This document shows, piece after piece, positions 7,537 to 18,382 of a DNA stretch of 64,000 bases (positions are counted from its first letter, which is position 1; each line of letters begins with the position of its first letter). The stretch is from Empedobacter falsenii. GTDB lineage: Bacteria; Bacteroidota; Bacteroidia; Flavobacteriales; Weeksellaceae. The DNA lies in the NCBI RefSeq assembly GCF_013488205.1, contig NZ_CP040908.1, forward strand, positions 1,527,876 through 1,591,875. The letters are read 5' to 3'. The notes below the pieces were generated by a model, which was given only the letters and a program-made list of their open reading frames with translations, was not told where the DNA came from and made no database searches. Both the position numbers and the translations under genes were made by a program.

Positions 7537-10500
7537 ATGAGAATATTAGGAATTGACGCTGGTACGAATAGCCTTGGCTGGTCCATTAGAGATACAGAAG
7601 TTATAAATAATCAAATCATAGATTTTGGGGTTCTTACTTTTGAAAAAGGAGTTGCTTCTGAAAAAGGAAATGAATTTCCTAAAGTTAAAAAAAGAACAGA
7701 GAGTAGAGGAAAAAGAAATAATTATCGAGCTGAAAAGTATAGGAAATGGGATTTATTATATTTTTTAATTGAAAATAATATGTGCCCACTTTCACATGAA
7801 GAGCTTAATAAATGGAAAAATTATAAAAAGGGAACAAAACGTAAATATCCACAAAATGATTTATTTTTAAATTGGTTACGATTTGATTTTGACGGCGATG
7901 GGAAACCTGATTTTCATTTGATAGGAAAAAATAAACATGATAGTTTATTTGCTTTTAGAGCTTTAGCTGTTGATCCTAATTTTCATTCTGTTTATAAAAC
8001 TAATCCATATTTACTTGGAAGAATTTTCTATCAACTTGTACAAAGACGTGGTTTTAAAGGAAGAGATGAAGAAGAAGCAAAGACGATGTTGCAAGGTAGT
8101 GATAAAAATGGTACTAAAGGAAGAGATGATATTGCCGAATTTATCGAAAATCATAAAACGTTAGGAGCTGCTTTATATTATTATCAAAAAGAAACAGGTG
8201 AAAGAATTAGACAACGATACAATCTTAGAAAGGATTATGAAGCAGAATTAAAGCTTTTATGTCAGCTATATGATATTAATGATGAGGATTATCAAAAACT
8301 ATGGAAAGCCATTATATGGCAACGACCTCTTCGTACGCAAAAAGGCTTAGTTGGTTATTGTATTTATGAAAAAAACAAAAAACGTGTACAGGTAAGCCAT
8401 CCATTGTACGAGGAGTATAGAACATGGGCTTTTATCAATAATTTAAAAATTATTCCTCCTATTGGAGTTGATAAACAGACTTATATTCAAGAAAAAATTT
8501 ATCGTTTATTTTTTAAGTCATCAAATGATTTTGAACTAAAAACTATTCTTAATCAACTTAAAAAAGACGGCGGTAAAATAGATTCAAAGTTTAAAGAAAA
8601 AACAAAAGTAATTTCTGCTAAGCTATTAAAGTCGTTTCAAGATATTTTTGGAGATAATTGGAAAGAGCTTTTGCATTGGGATAATATTAATGAAAGAGAT
8701 AGTCAGCCATCTAAAAAACAGAATTCATCTTTTAATTATGATGAAATTTGGCACGTTCTTAAAACTTTTGATAGCCAAGAAAATTTAAAAGATTTTGCTT
8801 TGAACAAATTAAATCTTGATGATGAGAAAGCTGAGAAGTTTTCTAAAATCAAACTAAATCAAGGTTATGCAACAATGAGTTTGTCTGCAATTAAGAAAAT
8901 ACTTCCTTTTTTGCGAAAAGGTATTCCTTATCATTATGCCGTTTTCTTGGCAAATCTTTATAAAGTTTTGGGAATGGAAACTATTTCTGATAAGATGATC
9001 GATTATTTCATTGAGGAATTTAGAGAAGTTGAAAAAAGTAACGAACAAACAAGATTGTTAAATACAGTTGTCAATAGTTTGGTTTTAGATGAGTTAAACA
9101 GTAAATATCGTTATTCAATTGAAAATGACAGAGATTTAGACGATTCTGAAAAGAAAAATATTAATGCTAAACTAATTGAAATATTTGGAGAGAAAACTTG
9201 GCTTTTATTATCTGATGATGAAAAAACAGCATCTTATGATTATGTAGCCAAATATTACAAAGAGTTTTTGAGAAAATCAGTCCTGTCAAAGACTAATTTA
9301 TTCATGGAGAATGAGAGAATTCATGATCAAATTTTCAATGTAATTGCTGAAAAATATGACATACCAGAGGATAAGAAGAAATTTTTATGGCATCCATCAG
9401 AACAAGAAAATTATACCCAAGCCGAAGAATATGATTATTTTACGCTAAATGGTAAACCTGTTTATATTAAACAAATTGATAGAGAGAATTTTATTAAAAA
9501 TAATAAAGATGCTGAATTTCAAGGAAGAAGTTTAAAGTTATTAGGTAGTCCAGAACCTGTTACCAAAGGATTAAAAAACCCAATGGCTCTAAAAACAATG
9601 CACAAAATGAAGCAGCTTATCAATTTCCTTTTGCAAGAAGGTAAAATAGATGAGGACACTCGAATTGTGATTGAGATAGCAAGAGAACTTAACGATGCCA
9701 ATAGAAGAAAAGCTATTGAAAAATGGAATAACGAGCGAGAAAAGGAAAATCTAAAGTTCAGTGAAACTATTATTGAAATAAATAAAGAATGCAACACCAC
9801 TTTTAATCCAAGTGATAAAACGCTTCTTCGTAAAATAAGATTATGGGAAGAACAAAATAAAACTTGTCTTTACACAGGTAAATTGATTAAACTTTGTGAT
9901 GTTTTAGATGGAAATAAATACGATTTAGAGCATACTATTCCTGCAAGTATAAGTTTTGATAATGAGTTACGAAATTTGACTTTAACTGATACGGAATTTA
10001 ATAGAAATATAAAAAAGAAACAATATCCGTCACAACTTTATAATCATGTAGATATTTTGAATAATATCCAGTTTATGAAAGAAAAGATAGAGCATTTGGA
10101 AGATTTATATAAAGAATGGAAAAATAAAGCTTCGTATGCATCTACTAAGGAAATAAAGGATAATTGTATTCAGCGTTATCATTTCATAAAAATGGATTTA
10201 GATTATTGGAGTTACAAATACAATACATTTATTTTGGAAGAATATAAGTCAGGTTGGAAAAATAGCCAGTTGCGAGATACTCAAATTATTACAAAATATG
10301 CTCTGCCATATTTAAAAACCTTATTTAAAAGAGTGTCAGTAGAAAAAGCAAGTGTTGTAAATGTTTTTAAAGAAGTATATAATGTAAAATTATTAAGTGA
10401 TAAAAAAAATCGTTCAACTCATAGTCATCACGCTGGTGATGCAAGTATTTTGACATTAATACCATCAGCATTTGATCGCGAAAGAATTCTTAAACTTTAT

Positions 10501-11646
10501 AACGAAGAAAAAGACAATCATACGGGTAAAATTTATCACGAACAACCTAAAGATTGGAAAGATTTCTCCCCAAGTTATATTAAAGAAATCGAGAATGTTA
10601 TATTAATTAACAATATAGTTGAAAATAGAACTACTGTTCCAACTTATAAAGTGGTACGCAAAAAAGGAAAAATCGTTTGGGAAGATAAATCACTTGATAA
10701 AAAACGAATTGCTCAAGGAGATACTATAAGGGGGCAATTACATGATGAATCTTTGTATGGAGCAATAAAATTACCATTAAGAAACGAAGAAAATAAAATT
10801 TTGTTTGATGATAATGGTAAAATGAAACTTACTGAAGAGCCAATTTTGGTTATTCGAAAAGATTTAGTTTATAAACAAAATGCAGATTCTCCAGGATTTA
10901 AAACGCTTGAAGAAGTTGAAAAGGTAATAGTCGATAAAGCTCTTTTTGAAATGATAAAAATGCAAGTGGAAGATGCTGTCGGATTTAAAGAAGCTTTAAC
11001 AAAAGGTGTTTGGATGTTTGATAAGCAAGGAAACAAAGTAAATAAAATAAGAAGAATACGCTGTAAAGGTTTAATGAAATATAATACAGCATTGAAAGTG
11101 CATACGCATGCTTTTACTTCAAAATTCGATTATAAAAAAACAACATTAGCAAAAAGTGGAGAAAACGCACTTTGTTTATTTTATAAAAACGAAGATGGAA
11201 AAGCAATGGAGATATTAAGTATTTCTGATGTTGCTCAATTAAAATTTAAGAACGATCGTTCTTATTTTTTAGAACCAGAATACAATACAAAATCAATAGG
11301 AAAAGGAAAAAAATCAAAAGAAATACCGCTTTATGCTGTTTTACGTTCTGGGCAAAAAGTATTGTTTTATAAAGATAGTATTGAAGAACTAAAAGAATTA
11401 GATAATTCTGATTTAACAAAACGTTTATATAAAGTATATCAATTTGAAAGTGATGGTCGTATGAAGTTTAGAAATCATATGGCAGCAGGAATAGACACTG
11501 ATTTAAAGAAAGAAAATAAGGAAGGGGCATCTTTTAACTTTGAGAATCCAAGTATCTTTTTAAGAATTAGACAAGGTGAATGGAATTTTGCAATTGACGG
11601 AGTTGATTTTGAAATGAAAATGGATGGCTCATTAAAATTTAAATAA
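7537..11646 (+). CDS. cas9: Type II-C CRISPR nuclease Cas9
   Basis: 1369-residue Cas9, the RNA-guided DNA endonuclease. RuvC-I is at the N-terminus (LGIDAGTNSLGW, Asp7). The Arg-rich bridge helix follows (KKRTESRGKRNNYRAEKYRK). RuvC-II is IVIEIAREL with Glu713. The HNH domain has YDLEHTIP with His799. RuvC-III is HSHHAGDAS with His965 and Asp968. All catalytic residues are present, so the enzyme should be active. The length fits the long Bacteroidota II-C group. With only cas1 and cas2 following (no csn2 or cas4), the locus is II-C. cas1 starts 1 bp after the stop. Confidence 0.98.
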   Translation: MRILGIDAGTNSLGWSIRDTEVINNQIIDFGVLTFEKGVASEKGNEFPKVKKRTESRGKRNNYRAEKYRKWDLLYFLIENNMCPLSHEELNKWKNYKKGTKRKYPQNDLFLNWLRFDFDGDGKPDFHLIGKNKHDSLFAFRALAVDPNFHSVYKTNPYLLGRIFYQLVQRRGFKGRDEEEAKTMLQGSDKNGTKGRDDIAEFIENHKTLGAALYYYQKETGERIRQRYNLRKDYEAELKLLCQLYDINDEDYQKLWKAIIWQRPLRTQKGLVGYCIYEKNKKRVQVSHPLYEEYRTWAFINNLKIIPPIGVDKQTYIQEKIYRLFFKSSNDFELKTILNQLKKDGGKIDSKFKEKTKVISAKLLKSFQDIFGDNWKELLHWDNINERDSQPSKKQNSSFNYDEIWHVLKTFDSQENLKDFALNKLNLDDEKAEKFSKIKLNQGYATMSLSAIKKILPFLRKGIPYHYAVFLANLYKVLGMETISDKMIDYFIEEFREVEKSNEQTRLLNTVVNSLVLDELNSKYRYSIENDRDLDDSEKKNINAKLIEIFGEKTWLLLSDDEKTASYDYVAKYYKEFLRKSVLSKTNLFMENERIHDQIFNVIAEKYDIPEDKKKFLWHPSEQENYTQAEEYDYFTLNGKPVYIKQIDRENFIKNNKDAEFQGRSLKLLGSPEPVTKGLKNPMALKTMHKMKQLINFLLQEGKIDEDTRIVIEIARELNDANRRKAIEKWNNEREKENLKFSETIIEINKECNTTFNPSDKTLLRKIRLWEEQNKTCLYTGKLIKLCDVLDGNKYDLEHTIPASISFDNELRNLTLTDTEFNRNIKKKQYPSQLYNHVDILNNIQFMKEKIEHLEDLYKEWKNKASYASTKEIKDNCIQRYHFIKMDLDYWSYKYNTFILEEYKSGWKNSQLRDTQIITKYALPYLKTLFKRVSVEKASVVNVFKEVYNVKLLSDKKNRSTHSHHAGDASILTLIPSAFDRERILKLYNEEKDNHTGKIYHEQPKDWKDFSPSYIKEIENVILINNIVENRTTVPTYKVVRKKGKIVWEDKSLDKKRIAQGDTIRGQLHDESLYGAIKLPLRNEENKILFDDNGKMKLTEEPILVIRKDLVYKQNADSPGFKTLEEVEKVIVDKALFEMIKMQVEDAVGFKEALTKGVWMFDKQGNKVNKIRRIRCKGLMKYNTALKVHTHAFTSKFDYKKTTLAKSGENALCLFYKNEDGKAMEILSISDVAQLKFKNDRSYFLEPEYNTKSIGKGKKSKEIPLYAVLRSGQKVLFYKDSIEELKELDNSDLTKRLYKVYQFESDGRMKFRNHMAAGIDTDLKKENKEGASFNFENPSIFLRIRQGEWNFAIDGVDFEMKMDGSLKFK

Positions 11647-11647
11647 T

Positions 11648-12873
<1,226 letters not shown>

Positions 12874-12880
12874 GAATAAA

Positions 12881-12916
12881 AAAATCCGATAGAAAACTCA
12901 ACTTCTATCGGATTTT
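12881..12916 (+). terminator. cas operon terminator
   Basis: AAAATCCGATAGAA / TTCTATCGGATTTT makes a perfect 14-bp stem with an 8-nt loop, eight bases after the cas2 stop and with T-rich sequence beyond. It separates cas transcription from the array, and its symmetry also suits a stop for transcription leaving the array on the minus strand. Confidence 0.85.
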
Positions 12917-12978
12917 ACTTTTTTTCTCATTTCTAAATTTCTTCTCAAACCCTTTATGATAATGGTTTGTTAAATGAG

Positions 12979-15634
12979 GTTGTAAATACTTTGATAAATA
13001 TACCAAGATTTGAAATCAATTCACAACCACGCACACCAACTCCATTCGCTACCTCTCGTTGTAAATACTTTGATAAATATACCAAGATTTGAAATCAATT
13101 CACAACGAAAAAGAGTTCAACGTATCACAAGAAATTGTTGTAAATACTTTGATAAATATACCAAGATTTGAAATCAATTCACAACCAATTAACAGCAGAG
13201 GCTGAATTTGACTTAGTTGTAAATACTTTGATAAATATACCAAGATTTGAAATCAATTCACAACTGGCATATTAAGCGAAACACGAATAGAGCGGTTGTA
13301 AATACTTTGATAAATATACCAAGATTTGAAATCAATTCACAACTGAGTGGAGGGGATTGTATCAAAGCGAGAGGTTGTAAATACTTTGATAAATATACCA
13401 AGATTTGAAATCAATTCACAACACTAATGGATCATTTGGACTTACGGAGATTGTTGTAAATACTTTGATAAATATACCAAGATTTGAAATCAATTCACAA
13501 CTCTTCAATAAATCGTTTTACAGCTTCTTTGGTTGTAAATACTTTGATAAATATACCAAGATTTGAAATCAATTCACAACCAACAAACTGCTTATGAAAG
13601 ATTAGCAGAAGTTGTAAATACTTTGATAAATATACCAAGATTTGAAATCAATTCACAACTGTTACACCGTTAAGTGAACACACTAAGTTGTTGTAAATAC
13701 TTTGATAAATATACCAAGATTTGAAATCAATTCACAACGTCTGGTGTTAACGTTGCGCCGTCTCCGTTGTTGTAAATACTTTGATAAATATACCAAGATT
13801 TGAAATCAATTCACAACTAAAAATTCTCGATCCGTTTTTGTTTTTTTGTTGTAAATACTTTGATAAATATACCAAGATTTGAAATCAATTCACAACTGCT
13901 ATTTTATTCCGTTTAAAAATTCTAAAGTTGTAAATACTTTGATAAATATACCAAGATTTGAAATCAATTCACAACCAGATATTACTCACCTTTGCTTTAT
14001 GGTAAGTTGTAAATACTTTGATAAATATACCAAGATTTGAAATCAATTCACAACTAAAAACTAAATCGTTTCGAAAAATCATTTGTTGTAAATACTTTGA
14101 TAAATATACCAAGATTTGAAATCAATTCACAACCAACCTATTGACGTAATGGTTATTCGTTTTGTTGTAAATACTTTGATAAATATACCAAGATTTGAAA
14201 TCAATTCACAACTCTGAAACAATCTCTACGTGTGGATTTTTAGTTGTAAATACTTTGATAAATATACCAAGATTTGAAATCAATTCACAACCTTTGGTTG
14301 GAGTGGTTTAATAAGCAGATGGTTGTAAATACTTTGATAAATATACCAAGATTTGAAATCAATTCACAACAGAAGATACTAAAAGTATTGAATTAGTTCA
14401 GTTGTAAATACTTTGATAAATATACCAAGATTTGAAATCAATTCACAACTCCTTTTGAAGATGCCCGAATAAGCAGATCGTTGTAAATACTTTGATAAAT
14501 ATACCAAGATTTGAAATCAATTCACAACTTATTTTCTTTGCATTCGTTTAAAAAAGTAGTTGTAAATACTTTGATAAATATACCAAGATTTGAAATCAAT
14601 TCACAACTGGTTGAAGTTAAAATTAATCCAATAGGAGGTTGTAAATACTTTGATAAATATACCAAGATTTGAAATCAATTCACAACGTTATTAACTCTGG
14701 TAATGGGAGTTGGGTTGTTGTAAATACTTTGATAAATATACCAAGATTTGAAATCAATTCACAACCTCGTATTACATCAACTGACGTTGAAGCAGGTTGT
14801 AAATACTTTGATAAATATACCAAGATTTGAAATCAATTCACAACGTGGGAGCGTTCTACACCTTTTGGAAACGAGTTGTAAATACTTTGATAAATATACC
14901 AAGATTTGAAATCAATTCACAACCCTTTAATTGGTTGGCAGGAATCAGTCGAAGTTGTAAATACTTTGATAAATATACCAAGATTTGAAATCAATTCACA
15001 ACTCTTTCAATGACATATTAAATGAACAAGAAGTTGTAAATACTTTGATAAATATACCAAGATTTGAAATCAATTCACAACCAAGTCATAACTCAAAAGT
15101 TGGAGGAGAAAGTTGTAAATACTTTGATAAATATACCAAGATTTGAAATCAATTCACAACTCTAAAGCGGTTTTGAAAGGAGATGTTATCGTTGTAAATA
15201 CTTTGATAAATATACCAAGATTTGAAATCAATTCACAACTAACAGAAAACGAACTAATGAAACCCCTTGGTTGTAAATACTTTGATAAATATACCAAGAT
15301 TTGAAATCAATTCACAACCAAGTCATAACTCAAAAGTTGGAGGAGAAAGTTGTAAATACTTTGATAAATATACCAAGATTTGAAATCAATTCACAACTCT
15401 AAAGCGGTTTTGAAAGGAGATGTTATCGTTGTAAATACTTTGATAAATATACCAAGATTTGAAATCAATTCACAACTAACAGAAAACGAACTAATGAAAC
15501 CCCTTGGTTGTAAATACTTTGATAAATATACCAAGATTTGAAATCAATTCACAACTTGAATTTGTTTTAAATCGCATAGTTTTTAGTTGTAAATACTTTG
15601 ATAAATATACCAAGATTTGAAATCAATTCACAAC
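12979..15634 (-). CRISPR. CRISPR array, 34 repeats of 49 bp
   Basis: 34 seemingly identical 49-bp repeats (plus strand: begins GTTGTAAATACTTTGATAAA, ends AATCAATTCACAAC) alternate with 30-bp spacers at an exact 79-bp period. A 34th spacer (15635-15664) leads to a broken repeat (GTTGTAAATACTTACG) at 15665. Spacers 27-29 (15082-15269) recur in the same order as spacers 30-32 (15319-15506). The crRNA strand is called minus because the predicted tracrRNA anti-repeat pairs with the repeat in that sense. On that strand the repeat holds TTG-N21-TATATTTA, close to the Bacteroidota promoter form TTTG/TAnnTTTG, so each repeat may start its own crRNA. Confidence 0.97.
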
Positions 15635-15664
15635 CCAATTTCAGAGCGTGATTGGTGTACTTCT

Positions 15665-15689
15665 GTTGTAAATACTTACGTAAAATTAC
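15665..15689. repeat. Degenerate terminal CRISPR repeat
   Basis: GTTGTAAATACTT matches the start of the repeat, then the sequence diverges. This marks one end of the array. Degenerate repeats usually lie at the leader-distal end, which conflicts with the minus-strand reading of the array unless transcription starts inside repeats. Confidence 0.8.
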
Positions 15690-15690
15690 T

Positions 15691-15718
15691 AAAAAAGCTC
15701 TTATCCAAGAGCTTTTTT
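15691..15718. terminator. Bidirectional terminator
   Basis: AAAAAAGCTCTT ATCC AAGAGCTTTTTT is a perfect 12-bp stem with a 4-nt loop and T-runs on both strands. It serves the minus-strand HTH gene, whose stop codon (15701-15703) lies in the hairpin loop, and it insulates the array. Confidence 0.9.
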
Positions 15719-16012
15719 GTTAAAGAAATGTTTTGGGTAAAAGTACTTTTTACCGAGCTTAAAACAAGGAATCGTCTTGTTTCTCCTCATGCGATACAAC
15801 GTTTTGTCACTAACGTTAAGCAGCCTTTTTACATCTGCACTGTCGTAGAATCCGTGATCTTTGTCCGTGGGTTGTATATTCGTAATTAATTCTACTAAAA
15901 GAAGTTTTAACTCGTTGCTATCCTTCTCTTTTTGTGTAAAAAAGTAAGTGTTTTGCATACGTTTTAATTTACTTAATTTCAGTAAGATACGTATTTCATT
16001 TAAATAAAACAA
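15701..16012 (-). CDS. Helix-turn-helix protein, excisionase-like
   Basis: Up to 103 residues. A start at Met19 (15958) would give an 85-residue protein. The C-terminal half, FYDSADVKRLLNVSDKTLYRMRRNKTIPCFKLGKKYFYPKHFF, is the MerR/excisionase-type winged helix common in Bacteroidota mobile elements. The N-terminal part is a charged helix. It lies alone between the CRISPR array and a repeat-rich region, as if left from a mobile element, but no integrase is nearby. Confidence 0.75.
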   Translation of the reverse strand: MFYLNEIRILLKLSKLKRMQNTYFFTQKEKDSNELKLLLVELITNIQPTDKDHGFYDSADVKRLLNVSDKTLYRMRRNKTIPCFKLGKKYFYPKHFFNKKALG

Positions 16013-16098
16013 ATCATAAGAGGAAGTAGGGATAGGGAGGGAATGTTACTTTTTTTATTGATTTTCTGTTTTAAATATTCGAATTTCTTTTTTTAATG

Positions 16099-16300
16099 TC
16101 ACTTTTTACTTGACTAAAAAGTAACCAAAAAGTCAAGGCTGTAAACCTCACTACTAAAAATGTTCTCATTCCACTAAAGATTTAAAAAACCCTACGGGCT
16201 AAAACCTTTTTTACGTTTCATTCAAACATTTTCTTAACGTGTGAGTTTTAATGCCGTTTTTTAATTCTTTTTCAATATTCAAATTCACTTATAATAACGA
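16099..16300 (+). repeat. Dispersed repeat X, copy 1
   Basis: About 200 bp, beginning ACTTTTTACTTGACTAAAAA and containing GGCTGTAAACCTCACTACTA and CCCTACGGGCTAAAACC. Other copies lie at about 16590-16800 (same orientation), 39880-40050 and 40390-40590 (inverted), with a fragment at 44790-44890. It is intergenic with no credible open frame. The 16013-17069 gap holds this unit, a second copy, repeat Y and a hairpin, and nothing else recognisable. Confidence 0.8.
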
Positions 16301-16429
16301 ATTTTAAAACCGTCATTGCTGAAAAGTCGAGTGTCAATTCGACGTAATGAGCGTTAAAAATGATTTACTGTTCACATTTTATATGTGAATGATTTAAAGC
16401 ATTTAGCGATTAGTCGTTATTGACCGATT

Positions 16430-16560
16430 TGTAGGCACTATACCTAAGCTCCAGTGGAGCTTCTCCTCTTAATCTCAAATTTTTAATTTCAAATGTTTTT
16501 TCATCAAGGTTCCCCGTAGGGCATATGAATTCATTTGAAACAATAATAACTCATGAATAA
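16430..16560 (+). repeat. Dispersed repeat Y, copy 1
   Basis: Contains the palindrome AAGCTCCAGTGGAGCTT, then CTCCTCTTAATCTCAAAT, then CCCCGTAGGGCATATGAATT. Similar units lie at about 40070-40190 and 40205-40330, and fragments at 44455-44580 and 44895-45010. It is usually found beside repeat X. Confidence 0.7.
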
Positions 16561-16589
16561 AAAATGAATGAAATATAGTTTTGAAAAAC

Positions 16590-16800
16590 GAGAATAATCT
16601 TTCTATCACTTTTTTGAGAGCAAAAAAGTAATCAAAAAACTCTTGGCTGTAAACCTCACGACTAAAAATGTTCTCATTCCACTAAAGATTTTAAAAACCC
16701 TACGGGCTAAAATCTTTTTTACGTTGCATTCAACCATTTTCTTAACGCGTGAGTTTTAATGCCGTTTTCTTAATTCTTTTTCAATATTCAAATTCACTTT
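16590..16800 (+). repeat. Dispersed repeat X, copy 2
   Basis: Second direct copy of the 200-bp unit, about 490 bp after the first, with a few dozen differences. It is bounded by repeat Y on its left. Confidence 0.8.
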
Positions 16801-16985
16801 TAACAATGAATAAATAAAGTAATTAACGAGTAGTTGTTATTTATCGTCTAAGTCTTCGATACAACGTTTTACAAACGTCACTCTGACTGACGATAAAAAG
16901 AAGCTGAGATAAATTCAGTTTGATAAATTACATCTCACATCTATTATCTCAAATCTCACATCTCCTATGCCATTAAAACAAAAAA

Positions 16986-17028
16986 TACCAAGAATAAAAT
17001 TCTATTTCTAAAACCTTATTCTCGGTAA
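16986..17028. repeat. Hairpin H, copy 1
   Basis: TACCAAGAATAA pairs with TTATTCTCGGTA (11 of 12), with loop ...TCTAAAACC.... A close relative with the same loop lies at 18190-18236, so the pair brackets the DUF6266 gene. It could act as that gene's terminator on the minus strand. Confidence 0.65.
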
Positions 17029-17069
17029 TAACTAAACAAACAGTAGATAGAACTGAGATCATACGCTTG

Positions 17070-17711
17070 TTATAACACCTCGTGTTTCCCTAAATAGGTA
17101 CTGGTACTAGCTTGTGTTCTTTTTTCTGTGTTGAGGTAAATCCACACATCAACTTCTTTGTTTTGGTAAGGCGTAGGTAAATTAACACTTGCTAAAAGCG
17201 TGTCACGTGTCGCAATTTCTTCGGAGATGTAGAAGCTATTCAGTTCCTCGCAATAGCAAACCACGTTTACAAGATCCGTTTCTTTTGCATTCCCTTGCCC
17301 TGAGTTGTCTTCCCAACTAAAACTAAATGTACCAGCAGTTGTAGCATCAAGCTCCGGAAGCTGAAAATCTAATAACTCGCCTTTGGTAATAAGAACACGT
17401 GCTACGATAATAACAGGTAAGTCTAGCACCATTTCTACAGCATTGGTTAGGGTATAGGAAGTAGCATTGTTAAAACGTGATTGTTTACCTGCTTTATTTC
17501 CAAAATACCTGTTTTGGATAGAACGCAATGGTTGTAAAAAATCAATAGTTTTCCTAAACTTTACCCGTTGGATTAACTGCTCCTCTGTAGGTGCTTTTTT
17601 TGATGCTTTCGGTAGACTTCGGATAATATCCTTTCCACGCCAGTTGACACCAATCACTGTTCCTACTTTTCCTGAGAATCCGCCAAGGATTCCTTTTTTA
17701 ATTTCGGCCAT
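17070..17711 (-). CDS. DUF6266 family protein
   Basis: 213 residues with the characteristic N-terminus MAEIKKGILGGFSGKVGTVI followed by GVNWRGKDIIRSLPK, the hallmark of DUF6266. The central part is helical (FRKTIDFLQPLRSIQNRYFG), and the C-terminal 100 residues are beta-rich and Ig-like. The family is widespread in Bacteroidota and has no assigned function known to me. It stands alone between two related hairpins and beside a TTCGA-rich repeat array, which suggests a mobile or phage-derived unit. Confidence 0.85.
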   Translation of the reverse strand: MAEIKKGILGGFSGKVGTVIGVNWRGKDIIRSLPKASKKAPTEEQLIQRVKFRKTIDFLQPLRSIQNRYFGNKAGKQSRFNNATSYTLTNAVEMVLDLPVIIVARVLITKGELLDFQLPELDATTAGTFSFSWEDNSGQGNAKETDLVNVVCYCEELNSFYISEEIATRDTLLASVNLPTPYQNKEVDVWIYLNTEKRTQASTSTYLGKHEVL

Positions 17712-17923
17712 AATCTTAATTTTTTATGTTATGTAGCAGCAAGTTAGTGGAATAATGCATTGGTTTTGAAGTTTGCAAGACACCATGTCTAGTATAGACC
17801 ATTAATGACCGCTATTGTCCATTTTTGTCTGGTATGGAGGAGAGATAAAAAAAGACAGAAAACACAACTTTCCTTTATTAGAAAGGGTTTGAAGCAAAAA
17901 TGATAAAACTAGAAATAGGGTTT

Positions 17924-18021
17924 GTTCGAGTGTTGTTCGAGTGTCCTTCGACAACGGTTCGGAAAAAGGGGTGTTTTGTCGAACAACGGTCGAACAAGTG
18001 TCGAAGGATTGTCGAACAAAA
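17924..18021. repeat. TTCGA-rich inverted/tandem array
   Basis: About 100 bp with many TTCGA/TCGAA cores at 9-17 bp spacing: TTGTTCGAGTG units on the left, then GTCGAACAACGGTCGAAC units pointing the other way on the right. It lies about 210 bp upstream of the DUF6266 start. It reads as a protein-binding array or a large cruciform. The remainder of the 17712-18382 gap holds repeat Z, hairpin H copy 2 and no gene. Confidence 0.65.
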
Positions 18022-18033
18022 TAGGGGTGAAGT

Positions 18034-18097
18034 GAAGGGAAAATAAATAGGTTTTTATTTGAAACGGAAGTTGTTTTTACAATTTATTGCTATAAAT
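18034..18097 (+). repeat. Direct repeat Z, copy 1
   Basis: About 64 bp containing GAAACGGAAGTTGTTTTTAC. The second copy is at 26700-26762 with roughly 90% identity and the same orientation. The two copies bracket about 8.7 kb that includes the ars operon and the ChaA gene. Confidence 0.75.
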
Positions 18098-18189
18098 GTT
18101 TGACTATAAAATTTTTAAATAACCAGTTGTGCATTTTGAATAAAAATTCGTCAATTCGAGTGATTTTTAGAAATGAAATGAATAAAAAT

Positions 18190-18236
18190 TGTATCGAGAA
18201 TAGAATTTTATCTTCTAAAACCTTATTCTCGATACA
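18190..18236. repeat. Hairpin H, copy 2
   Basis: TGTATCGAGAATA / TATTCTCGATACA is a perfect 13-bp stem with a 21-nt loop ending TCTAAAACCT. It has the same orientation and a similar loop as 16986-17028. Confidence 0.7.
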
Positions 18237-18351
18237 AAATTCTTACAGAATTTTACTCCAATTGACGGTTTAATTGCTAAAATTATCAAAATACACAACG
18301 GGTTTAAATAATCTTTTTGAATAAAAAAATAGTTTTAAATTTAAAATTTAT

Positions 18352-18367
18352 ATCGTAATATTGCGAT
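18352..18367. promoter_or_regulatory. ArsR operator, arsR promoter
   Basis: ATCGTAATATTGCGAT is one base off a perfect 16-bp palindrome and lies 15 bp before the arsR start. The perfect version occurs before the next gene at 18738-18753. The position fits autorepression. Confidence 0.75.
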
Positions 18368-18382
18368 GTAATAAAATGTAAA

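Noticed and set aside
12917..12978. Classical leader between cas2 and the array
   Set aside because: Only about 60 bp of AT-rich sequence with no clear promoter toward the array, and the tracrRNA sense argues against plus-strand crRNAs. It may still act in integration.
15617..15889. Plus-strand ORF after the array
   Set aside because: It overlaps the end of the array, a terminator and the better-supported minus-strand HTH gene.
17467..17736. Plus-strand ORF in the DUF6266 region
   Set aside because: It lies antisense to DUF6266 with no domain of its own.
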